The notes beneath the pieces were generated by a model. That model worked only from the letters and a program-made list of their open reading frames with translations. It did no database searches and was not told the DNA's origin. A DNA stretch of 64,000 nt from Ectocarpus siliculosus (Eukaryota > Sar > Phaeophyceae > Ectocarpales > Ectocarpaceae): the NCBI GenBank assembly GCA_000310025.1, contig FN649757.1, positions 383,005-447,004 of the forward strand. Direction: 5' to 3'. Shown one piece after another: positions 34,367 to 46,200 of this stretch. Numbering within the stretch: position 1 is the stretch's first letter; each line of letters starts with the position of its first letter. Made by a program: the position numbers and the translations under genes.

Positions 34367-35324
34367 ACCCCGGTGATATACCCGGCCGGGTACTTTATCA
34401 CCAATTTCGGGTACACTTAGAAATCAACGCGCCTGCACCCGCAGGTACCCCCAGGTAGCCGGCGGCATCTCCAGACCCTCTGGTGTAACCGATCGATGCT
34501 GGTTACTGGTGTACCCGAAAACAAACGGTCGATTTCGTTACCCAGAAATAAATGGTCATATAATCCCGGCGCCGAAGACTCTAAAACCCGCAGAAAAAAC
34601 AGTGTACCGCACATACCCGCACGACACACCATGTACCGCAAACCCCAAAGTAGCCACACAAAACCACCAACGCTTGTTGACGGGCACATTGCCTCGAAGG
34701 ATACCAATCTCCGACAGCCTCCTCCGTAGATCGCGGCGAAAAACCAACCGCCGTGCCCTGTCCCCGGAGGCAGTTAGTTCCTAACCTCTTCCTAACCACA
34801 CACAACACATATCACCCACGCACAGCAGCACAGCAGCACAGAAGCAGCAGCAGAGCACGGCGGATGGTTTCGCCGCGATCTACGGAGGAGGCTGTCGGAG
34901 ATTGGTATCCTTCGAGGCACAATGTGCTCGTCAACGAGCGTTTACCGTTGTTGTTGGTGGTTTGTGTGGGTTCTGTGGGGTATGCGGTACTGGTGTGTCG
35001 TGCGGGTATGTGCGGTATACGTTTTAATCTGCGGGTTTTAGACTCGTTGGGTGCCGGGATAATATGACAATTTCTGGGTACGAAATATACCTCTTCCGGG
35101 TACACTAGTAACCAATATCGGTTACACCAGAGGGTCCTAATTCCAGCGGAAGTTGTACCCGATGGTGTTTTTTTCAGAAACGGGTACAACAACGGTTTTT
35201 CGGCCAATCAATCAGCTGACAGCCTGGGCGTGCAAGCGTGTTGATTCTAAGTGTACCCGAAATTGGTGATAAAGTACCCGGGTATACCCGTTTCTGGTCA
35301 CTGGTCCTAAAAATATCACTGGGG
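34367..35324. mobile_element. Large foldback element, about 0.96 kb with arms of about 0.4 kb
   Basis: The sequence from about 34367 to 34756 is repeated in inverted orientation from about 34855 to 35324. Matching pairs include gggtactttatcaccaattt with its reverse complement near 35260, gaaggataccaatctccgac with gtcggagattggtatccttc, and ccgtagatcgcggcgaaa with its inverse near 34870. The central spacer (about 34757-34854) has cagcag repeats. ORFs in the arms mirror each other and are by-products of the symmetry. It is probably a non-autonomous DNA transposon. The outer ends carry CCCCRGTGATAT, shared with the neighbouring elements. Confidence 0.75.
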
Positions 35325-37256
35325 TATGATATCTTATGTACCCCCGGTGATAAATCGATGGTTTGTCAGAAGCGCCCAAAACCAGTTATTTATATTGTCA
35401 CCGGGGTGTCGTTTTCTGTGGGGGGTGTGCTGTCTTATTATTATGTAGGTAGGTGTGTTATCTTGTGTCATATACGGTATTTGGTTGAAGCTCTGACGTC
35501 TTCTGCCGGGCTGTTCGATACGATAGATAGGCCCGACTGTACCCGACAGCTGACGCGACATGTACACTGCAATATGTAGTAGTAGTTCTTCTATGCTCTT
35601 CTATGTAGTACATGTTAAGGAAAAATAAATACACACACAGAGAGACTATACCCATTCGAGATATACCCACAGTCGAACGGGATGATGTGGTGGAGTCTTT
35701 TCAGTGAGTGGAGGAAAACCGGCTGGGTTCTGGACATATTCCGAGTCTATACACTGATGATCTATACCAACCATCAGTGATGCCAGATGGTGCTAAATAC
35801 AAAAACATCTGTATAGATAGGTAACTTACATTTTACGATACATACCCTGTAGTTCTCCACTGGCTGGGTCAACGAAAAAAAATCGGGGAGAGTACCTCCG
35901 TTGTGTCGTGTTTTGTAAAGTGTAACCTTCACAGGGGACAGGGCGCAGAGTCTATTGACAGCTTGCTGGTTTGTTAGATACTAGGAATAATATTGTAAAA
36001 ATCATGGAAGATGGAACGAAATCTACAGGAGTACATCATCACTCGTTTTTCAAATCTATCTACAGATTTTTGAGTTTCAAGGGCAGCAGTTTTGTTTCCC
36101 GCCGTTTTTTGAATTTAGAAAACGTATTTGATCCTTTGAGGTAACGTATATCAGTGATGTTTACAGTAGATGAGAATGGTACACCTGGTGTACTACTGCC
36201 ACCTGGTGTACTACTGCTGTAGTTCTATTTTTCAGCAGTGGCACAGAATATCGCCTCTCTGTAGACTGCATAGAGATACTATTGTAGTCTATGTACCTGT
36301 AGACACCTTTCTCGGCGGCGGTGTCGAGCAGCATATCAGTAGCCCAACATGGTGTCCCCGGCGGGTGCGGCCTATCGGGCCCCACGTCCTCTCATTTAGA
36401 AGTACTTGGTGAGTAGGGGCGATTGGACGAGGTGATTTTCCGCGGGCTACAACCATCGTATATAGTGCTGTACGTTACACAAAAACACGAGTGCGTTCGA
36501 GCAAAGGAGCACATGGTATGTAGTAGAGCAGCAGTAATGATGATGGAAGAAAATGGCCGACGTGTATAAGGCATACTCATCATGAAGACGAACGTTGAAA
36601 CCTTGGGTACTCCGTGAATCCCATGTGGCCGAATATGGCGGCCGAAAAACATATGGGTTGAGCAAACACAAACTCTTCTTCTTGGTCCCTGCTTCGAAGT
36701 ACTAGTCTATAGACTACTACACACCGTACCCTGCTGTGAGGATGAAAAACTGCTGGAATCCGATTTTCCAAGTTCCCTCAGAAACACGCACAAAAAAAAC
36801 TCCGTTGCTTCTGTATGTGCGCGAGAGGGTGCGAAAGGAGACGAGCAATAACCGATGAAGCGTTGACCCCGTTGATGTGGGATGAACCGATGAAAGGACA
36901 CTGCTGGTAGCTGCGGAAACACTCCCCGTTCAAACAAGTTCGTTGGTTCTTCCTAAGATCCTTCGGAGATAACGTTTCATATCAACATATCAACCCTACA
37001 TGGACATGCCGAGAGGTGAAACTATGGACTTATAGACTGCGTGTCTAAGACATAACATATAATATCCGACTGGCCGTTCTTCGTAAAGAGCTGTGTTGCA
37101 CAGACAGCTGTTTCGGCAAAACTCCGCCGCCAGGGACGGCTACCGTGTTAGCATCTGGTGCCATACTAACACACTGCTTCAATATGTCTCTTCGCACACA
37201 CATTCAACAAGCAAGCCTACATCAGGGTTTGGCACAAGCAACCAAAAACCGAAATG

Positions 37257-40200
37257 TTAAAGTGCCGAACCGTTCTCGTCAATTGCACCCAGCATTACAA
37301 GAGAAACATCTAGCCAGTCTGCCTCCGCAATTGTATCATCTCCGGTCCCGTCTGGGAACCCATCCGCATCTCGCAACTCCTGCCATGCCAACGACATTCC
37401 GGGGACTTGACCTACCAAGCCAGACAAGGCACCACCACCACACCCCTCGACCGCACTGTTGAAAATGGCAGTACCACTTGCGCCTCCCCTGCCAAGCTCA
37501 CGGTGGAGATGTGAAGTAGACGGGCTTGATCCGGCCGGTGGGTTCGTTTGCGGTGCAGGCTCTTGGTTCAATGCCCACGAGCTAGGAGATGCCACTGGTT
37601 TGACCCCGTTGCTGCAAGGGGTAACCATGACCGAGCCGGTCACCTCCTTGGGAATGACACCTGCCCACGCGATGCCGCCATCTCTTTCCTCGTCGACGAC
37701 CGGCACATCGTCCTCCTCATGTTGCAAACCGGCGTAGTTGCTAGTGCAGTCGGGGGGGGAGGAGAAAACGCTGAACGCTTGACTCGCGATGATACCGTCA
37801 AATAACCTGCAAGGAAGTATTGGCGACCCAGCGGGAGCAAGCAGGGCGAGGGTTCAATGTTGTGTCCACAGCAGCAGCGGAATGGGTTGGGTATGACACC
37901 GAGTGCCTCGCAGACGCCCTTGTCCAGCGTTCGAGCACACAATTGGCCTCGACTTGAGCGAAACCAGTGTCGTAATCTTGGTCATCAACACCGATCGAAA
38001 TGCTTCGAAGCCACCTTCACAGTGTTTCGAAGGGTTTCAGCTATCATGAAAGCCCCCGTTCGGCCGAAACTGACTGGTGGTCGCCAAAAGACGCCCCGAG
38101 GGAATGTCACGGCAACCCCCAGCGGTATCGTAGATAAGCTCACCTACGACACCGCTCGAAACTAATTGAAAACACCTCCAATGGGCACGAAACAAAATGC
38201 GCTGTGCTTTGAACAAGCCGTCATGCGGCCCAAATCGACAAGTTGTTCCCGAGGTACGCCCCAAGAATGTGGCCAAACCACCAGTTCGGCGTTGTCGTAC
38301 ATTGGGCAGAAACGATCGGTTTCACATGACGACTCGCTGTGTACTCAGGTACGAGTCGGGAAATACGTCCAGTTCCAAAACAGCGAACTTATCGCTCGGT
38401 GAGGAGACGGCCGAAAATCCATTGCAGGCTCCCAAGAAAGAGAGGCTGAAACGCTTCGACTCGCGGGAACGACTAGATATCAAGCTGGAAGCAAAGCATT
38501 CGCAGATCGACTTCAGACACCCACCGGCCATAAGGGGCGGCACGACAAATCCCGAAAAAAATGAAAATTGGACCGAAGGCGGAAAGGAGAGGTGGAGGAC
38601 AAAAAGGAAATCGAATAATTAGACCCGATTTTGTTCCTTCAGCGTTAAGGGGGGGTACCGATGGTATATGTCAGCGCCAGCTTTCGCCGATGAAAAAGGC
38701 ACGCAGGAGTTACATGAGTTCGTGTGTGTAATCGACGCACTGCAATTTAGAACGCCATCGGGCTGATTTCTGGCACGATATTCGACACTCGATTTACCGT
38801 CGGTAGGGTGTTTTCCAGAACGTCTCTACGCAATATGTCCATGGCAACCTGACCGTACATCAAAGCCTAGAGTAGCTCATGCGCTCCTCCCCCCGTTTCA
38901 GATTGCAAACCCTGTCAAGGGGATATTGCTTCAAACCCCATCACCCAAAATGACACGTATGCAACGTGGGCAACAAAAAAGGTAGGGAGGGCGAAATAAG
39001 GTCAGGCCATATACCAGGCACCCTTTTTATAAGGCCGGTTATGGCCCCCCACCTGCCCCCAATAAGGCCGGTCTCCGTAGAAGTGACGCTGGTTTTGACA
39101 GCGGCAATGTTGAGGCCGCTATCTTTCTGCAGAGGGTTAAGATAGCAATGATCGCAGCGCATGCCGCACTGCCCACGCGACAGGCGGACTTGACGGAATT
39201 TCTCGCATGGGAGGAGTCATGGTAGCGTTTGCTCTGTCGGAGGCTGTCCCGAATATTTCCAGGAGGGTTTTATAGGATAGGGCCGTCCGTGCGGTTACAT
39301 GTGCCGTTTCAACCGTTTCTCGGGAGTATGGCAGGGATGCATGGTGCTGCTGTGTGCTAGTCGGTCGTTACTTTGGGGTTTCAAAACAATAGCTTGGTCA
39401 TCATTTTCCTGCCTGTTTTCGAGTGGGGGGGCGGAGGTACGAACTTCCGCGTGCGGAGTTGAGCAATTGAATGCGTTTCGCGCTTGAACTGTTTGCCCTA
39501 CGTCAGGGGTTCGCGTCTTGGATAACATAAATGTCAACGGACTTGTTTCCTGACATTTCGTTTCTGCGAAACGGGGGGATCTGCCCGGATGCCTGTTCTC
39601 TATTTTTCATTGAAGTGTTCATGTTTGTCTGCCGGAATTACAGTATCTTACCAGTTGGACATGTACCTGAGAGACGAAAAAAGGTTGGATGGGAAATTAA
39701 CTGAACGTGATAGTAAAGCACCGATTCATTTTTACGTACAGCACATATGGCGCTTCGTAAGGCCTACGGCAGGCAAGTAGTTCTTCAACATAGTAACCCT
39801 TCATAAGGACGGTATCGGCCGTATGCAGTGTAAACTCAACATAACGCCGGGTTCCCGATATACGGCTGGTCGAATCTCGTAGCACTATGCGGCAATACAT
39901 CAGGCCCCCAAACTGTACAGTAGGAACGGTGAAGCAGCAGGAGAAGAACCGTAGCGCCGTTTGTTTGTGGCCCAGCGTCCGAGATAACCCGATGGGCTCT
40001 GGTTCTTTCGTACGAAGTAATAATTAGGGCATCGCCTTGCCCTGTTCTGCCGGCCTAGTCTCGTCGCGACTTTTCGGACTCTATCCGTGTGCTTCTACGT
40101 TCGGTTTCGTCTGCAGCTCACCCTGGGGTAGGTTGCAAGGACGTAACATGATGTCGTTGCCTTCAAAGAGGCGAAGAAAGGAGGTACTGAACAGATGCTA

Positions 40201-43200
40201 TACATTGATATTAAGGCAACAACTACAATGTTGCATTCCGTTTCATCCACAACATGCGGGTACCCGCGGGTTCTAGGCACTCACAAGCAACTTTTAGCGC
40301 GTGTTAGAGTTTCTTGAGTCCGCGGAAAATCCTTGCAATCAAGAAAAAGTGCATCTCCAAAGGAACAGTGTGCATATGTCGGTTCATCAAAGACGAAGAG
40401 GCATGAAAATGCCGAAACGTTACCATCGTTCAATGTTTTGCCTATAGACAAGGCATCTATTTCTTTCTTTAAAACCCGAAGAAGACAGCTCTATCCCAAA
40501 ACAACGTGCCTTCGTGTCGGGGAACTGTTAGACAAATCTATGTACATGTGCCGCCGCAAGATACCAGAGCCCGGACGCACCTGCACTGAAAATCATCGCA
40601 AAATGCAGACGTCCCACGCCACTCCTCCAAAGGTGGCGCTGGCAGGAAAGAAGCCGGGCGAGACGGATTGTAGACATCCCGCAGCCGGTTGTAGAGTTCT
40701 CGAGCTCTGGAATCGTCAATCGCTGCTAGGGCTCCCAGGAGAGAATGCGACATGCGACACCTTTACATGGCGTGAAGTCGGCGGGGGCAGAAAGACAAGA
40801 GGACCCCAATGTCGTGTCGCGTATGGCCCGGCCTCAATTCAACACACCATTTAGGAAAGCCTAACAGCCTGTTGGTCTAGAGCCAGCAGATCCTCGTCGC
40901 AGGAAAAAGGTGGCAAAAAATAGTTCATCGAAAAACAATGACCTCACTCCTAACGGGACGCCTGGTTCCAGCGGAGGGGTTACCGTCCCCATTGGCTCCA
41001 TGATGGTGTTTCATGCTTCAATGACTTGTTATTTAATGTCACCGGTCAAAGATATAGAACCCCAATCCTTGGTGGTGCCCCCCCCTACTGCTGACAAACT
41101 CCATGTGCTCCCCTCTCCCGCTACGCCCATGGAGAGACAAACCTCTACATCAGTTTTGGAGACACTATACAAGCTTGAGCAACCCCGTCGAGCAAAACTG
41201 TAGCTTCGGCCTTGTAGCGCGAGATCGAGGTGTTCGAATTGTACGGTGTGATCACCAACCTGTCTTAGAAAATATTGGTGAAGAAGCACAACAGTGTTCT
41301 TAGGTTGCGGACAGCTGCAGCGCGCAACAATAAACCACACTTCTCCAAATTTCCAAGCCTACTGACTACTAATGACTTGTGTGCGTGGCAGAGCACCAGC
41401 AGGCAAGCAGAAACGACTCTAGAGGTGTTCTTGTGAACTGTTTGCAGATGTACCCAGCGGCCCGAAAATGCCCTAAACTACCTGATCGTTTGGGTACGTT
41501 GACTCGTAGCCGCCGTTCTTCACATGTGTATCCCGACGAAGAAACGGACAATCGGATTGAACGCGAATCAACCTGCTTGGAATTGGGCAGAGGTTGGTTC
41601 TTCCATCTACGGCCCCAATTGTCAGTTAAAAATATGTTGTGTTTCCTCCACATTAAACTGCAATTGCACAAATCCTTTATGCTGAGTCCGAGATTTGTTC
41701 TGTTCGTTGCGAAACGTCATTGGTTTTACAACTCTGTTTTGTTGTGTGAGGAGCTGGGCGTAGCCGTAAGCAAAAATCGTGTCGAACGGAATAGCCTCAA
41801 CGCTTCGCTTGTGCGAGAACTCGCCATGGCCACCGATTGCAGCCATGGCATCATTTCCATCTTTGGTGATGTTCATACGGTTGGCTCACCACAGTATCAT
41901 GCAGCGACACACGCCAGGGTACCGCTCGAATACCTCGACGCAATGCCCGAACCTCTCCAACGCCCCACCAGTGTCCCCGTTCGTTGCTTTTTGAAATGCC
42001 AAGTTCCTGCCAGGTACGGAACAGGTTATTGTCCAGACGGAGAAAACACGTCGTGCACGATGAGAGTCATCATTGGAATCTCATACACCACGTGCGCAGC
42101 CTAGAATCATTCGTGTGACTGTGCAAAATGGGAAGTACTCAAGAGCCTACGGAGCCTCAGGAATCGCTCGCAAAGACCACAGCAAACGTGCGTATTTTCT
42201 TACAGTCGGGAGAATGTTGTCAGGGTTACTCACACGTTGATGAGGAGGCCGCCGATGCCCTTGCGAATGTTTGGTCTGCTCGATAACCAGATGAAAGCCG
42301 GCCATGAGGGAAAAAGGGAACCATCACGAGAAGCGTCTATGTAAGCTTGCAGCAGCTCCGATCATAGGGAGAGAGGGATCGCCCAGCAGAGGGGCTGCAG
42401 AAAGCAAGGTTCTACGTCATCAGCGACACCGTAGGGGGCTCGGTATAGTGTCGGTATGTGCCTGCTATGGCTATCGGCACTATACCGGGCACCGCGCGCC
42501 GTTCACAGCATGGGAGAACTTGAAGGTTCCATAACAGTTCTACGACTTCACTGGTCGTATACCCGGCAGTGACACTATTCCACTGGCCCTTATAGTGAAC
42601 CCCCTGCTGAATACACATGTCGCATGTCACTCGAAAACCATCCGAAAAAAAGTTGAAATTGACTCACCGATCGACTGCTTCTTGTAGGTGTTCGAAGTCG
42701 AGTAGGCCAGCTTTGAGTGCAATCACCATGGCATCAGACACCTCTTCCACCTGTGGGACGTTGCCGTGCGGATTAGCATCGCATCTGCCTTCCTCGCAAG
42801 GCTCGTCAGCGCTCAAATGACGGCGGGCCGCACTCTTCTCGCAAGCTTTCTCGAAGACAAGTTCCTCGAATGCGGTTTGCGACTGGGAAAAATAGCGAAA
42901 TAGGTCTCCTTCGTTCGCAGCTGGGTTGACCTGGATCACAAGGAGCAGGTGGAGAGGATGGAGGGCAGGTCACGTATCCATACACGATCGTAAAGCACTA
43001 CCAAAACCTCTTACTCGCTCGAAGTCGGAGTGAAATACGTCAAGGTGTCGCCAACGAGGTAGGCATGGTGCCAAGCGCACATCGTCTTGCGCTGTACACA
43101 GCGTTGCACGAAGCGTATAAGGTAACTGCTTCTTTCGGTTGAACTTGCTGCCGCTTTTATTGTTACTGTTTTGCCATAAATTATCATTCTGACCGTCCAT

Positions 43201-46200
43201 CACCCAACACGTCGTCTTGAGCACTCTCCAAGTCCACATCCACAACAACAACACTTGACGCAAACAGGTCAGTGCAGACACACCCAAGGAAAGAATAGTC
43301 GGTGGCTCAAACTTAGATTCTGGGCAAACGTCAACGAAAATGTTGGGAGCGCTACGATACACCAACGCAATGCCATGACGCTCAATGTCTTGGCTGGTGC
43401 GGTCGTGCGCCCATATCAATCTGAGCGTTAACACTGATGTCGTTTGTCGAATGCCTACTGTAGTCTCCTACATGTGTTTGCCGTCGACGATATGAGATAG
43501 TGTGACAACTCAGGGCCCCCAACGTCGCTGATGCAACCAAACGTACTGTGTACGCACGTTACCCATAGCCTGGAGTTCATTTCGACGTCTTTGTCGAGAT
43601 TACGTACCTACCGTGCTTGGTGACTTTATCGAGCTTTCCTCGGCTCTTTCGAGGTACCATAGTGTTTCGGTGGCTTTACTGCGCGATTCCGTATTAGGGT
43701 ACTTCGAGGAGCCCATGACCTTCCATCGCGGAGAGGCGGGGGGTACTATCCCTGACTGCGAGCTGAGAGCGCCGTCTGGGCCAATCATTTCCACATGTGT
43801 GGTACGGGACATACCTCAGGAAGATGTTGACGTCGGGCGGCCAAAGAGTCGTCGTGCGCAGGGTCTAGATTTCCCGAGTACGCCTTGACGGTCTGCTTGT
43901 GATGGACTATCTCGGCAAATCCCTGGCCGAGATGCATGAGGGTGTGCGAGGGTTCAGCAGGTAAGAACAACTTCAACAAATATTGACAGTCGGACGAGCA
44001 TGTTATTATACCGAAACAGTGCTTCACTTCGTGGTAGAAAGACAGCAGACGGTGGACTACAACCGCAGCGTCACTCTGGCGATGAGCGAAACGTCGGACG
44101 GGATGAGTGGCATCAAGAACATACGCTGGCACCCCCATCAAGAATTCACACATTTGATTGAACCTGTCTCCGTAAGGAAGCGGTTCCGCAGCTACTAAGC
44201 GAATCCATCCACCCTCTGGGGAATACTAGGCGAGCTGCCGGGATGATACCGCACGAGTTGGGCTTGCAAACGTCAACAAACGGCGTGTGTTAGAGGTGGC
44301 TTGACGGGAAAGTGCTTAATGAACGCGGATGGCAGGAAATTATTTTCGAAAAGTCGGCCATGCTTGCGGTCTGCTGTACGCACAGCAACGTTCCTGCCCC
44401 AAACAACATTTACCTTCAGCCAGCACGTCTCCACCTCACAATTACACCCCACCCCACCAGCCGTGAGTGGATGGGATTATCGACTCCTGTTGAATCGTGA
44501 GGTGCTATCATGAAGCTCGTGAACTTTTGGAAGCAGCTGCCGTTGACACCCATATGTATGCCTCGATCAGGGCTGAAATCCTGCTGCTGCGAGAAGCATA
44601 GCCAGTGTTTGCGCTCGGGCGCCGCCTACACCATTCAACAGCAAACACAAATGGCCAACCAGTCCACCATACTCAATGCTTCCGTAGCCGTTGGATTGGC
44701 CAGCCAAAGGCACTTCGGTGCTGCTGCTACGTTGGCGGTGTCTATACTGGCGTACAGAAAAATCGGGATTCAACCATTCCCTTGCCTGTATTCTTTGTGG
44801 AGGTAAAGAAGCGGTCATCGTAATCATACAACTAGTTGCGTCCGTCAGAGAAAGGAGCTCTGGACATTTTTTTTTTTTGTTGTTCTTCACTTCAAATCAG
44901 CGCTCACAGCACTAGTACCGGTTATTCCAACCCGTTGTCACACAGAAGAGCCTCTCTCTACCCTCCCCTCCTGCGGTACTTCGCCTTCAATTTTTAATGC
45001 GAGAAGAGTTCAGCACTCTCTTCCCTCTGTGTACACACGAACTAGCGCTATCCACTTGGCCAGGAGCGGAAGCGAGAGAAAAACTCACTTTGCAAGAAAA
45101 GCTCGCCTACGCCGGGATTCGAACCCCTGACCTGACCTCTAGAAGGTTACGAGGCTACCAACTAGACCACCTGGGCGACCGGCATTACACAATGCTGTAG
45201 CCCAGCAACAGGCAATACGTCATACTCACCGCAGGGAGGATGTCAGTTGACCCTCGCTCGATGGAATCAGTCAAAAAGGAGTCCGCAAGCCCCAGGTACT
45301 CTTGAAACATCCCCTTAGGCACAGGAATACACACATACATCGCCCCGAGAGGATGTGGGAGGGTCGAGTGAAGACCTTCAGATGGAGTTGGACCACTGCC
45401 ATGTTTTTAGGTGGTCGACGACAAAAAAATCATGGAATGACCAACTGATCGGGCCTATCAACGAGTAAGAGGGCTGCTCCGACCAAGGGTACCGTACCTC
45501 CAGCCGGAATCTAGCTCACCGTGTCTCCCATGAAACCGTAGAAGTAACCCAAGATCGCCCACGCCCTGAATTCATGTTGAGGCGAGGACGGGGTTGGCAG
45601 GGTAAGGAGTCGAACGGGAAGGACTACCACGTACCATACAAGATACCGTACCCCTTGGATTAACGCTAAACACTGGACATCGTCAAAATAACGAGGGCGT
45701 CAACGCCCGAGAGCGCGTAGAAAAAAATGCAAAACGTGAGCCTTGCCGAAACCGCATCATTCGGTGTCGTCAAACTCATTGATGTGGAGAACTTGAACGT
45801 TGCGATTCCGGCAGGGGGGGGGGGTGTACTCATCGTCGTGCATTCCGTAGTCGTTAAACCATTGACCTCGCATCCGTACAAAGCCGAGGCGGAGCACGCC
45901 GGGTTCTCACCGGACCAGGCTCTCGTGTTACCAAGCGCGAATCTCCGTGAGGTATTCGGCGAGTCGCGTGGAGGGTGCGCTCATCCTGCTAAGGATGTTC
46001 GGCATCTTTTGCTTACTTTCTTGCGTACGGATGGCAGCTGTCTTAGGTAATTTTACTTCCAGAGAAAGTTGTAAGCACTGTGTAACTACCTCGAGGGTGC
46101 TTGGCCAATGTAAACCAACGTGGTGCGATCATCCCCTTAGCGCGAAGTGAGGGTTCTCGACCCCGCACAAAATAATCTACTAGACCACCATGGTTACCGC

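Larger units (their letters stand above)
25337..37256. other. Intergenic B-C: transposon-rich, no recognised gene
   Basis: Contents in order: unassigned DNA (25.3-27.0 kb); repeat copy 1 (27087-28440); the CGAATCCATCTCTATC repeat family and a 65-bp tandem repeat (28.5-29.6 kb); unassigned DNA with short ORFs (29.6-32.2 kb); a foldback element (32.25-32.6); an orphan promoter block (32950-33330); nested TIR elements (33.35-35.5 kb); and AT-rich unassigned DNA (35.6-36.9 kb). The last few hundred bases are gene C 3' flank (shared with D from about 37.08 kb). ORFs such as 30149-30421, 31529-31924, 31794-32174 and 28920-29237 have no recognisable family and no support. Confidence 0.4.

Noticed and set aside
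44470-44640. An extra exon between exons 7 and 8 (minus strand, ...PHDSTGVD..PIHS... in gene C)
   Set aside because: It is open in C, but the equivalent sequence in A, B and D has stops or frameshifts. Exon 7 joins exon 8 directly in phase 0 with a sensible protein junction.
45104-45176. A functional tRNA gene (possible CTA anticodon suppressor)
   Set aside because: The acceptor, T and D stems carry mismatches. An adjoining body with an A-tail and an empty site in gene D identify it as a SINE head.
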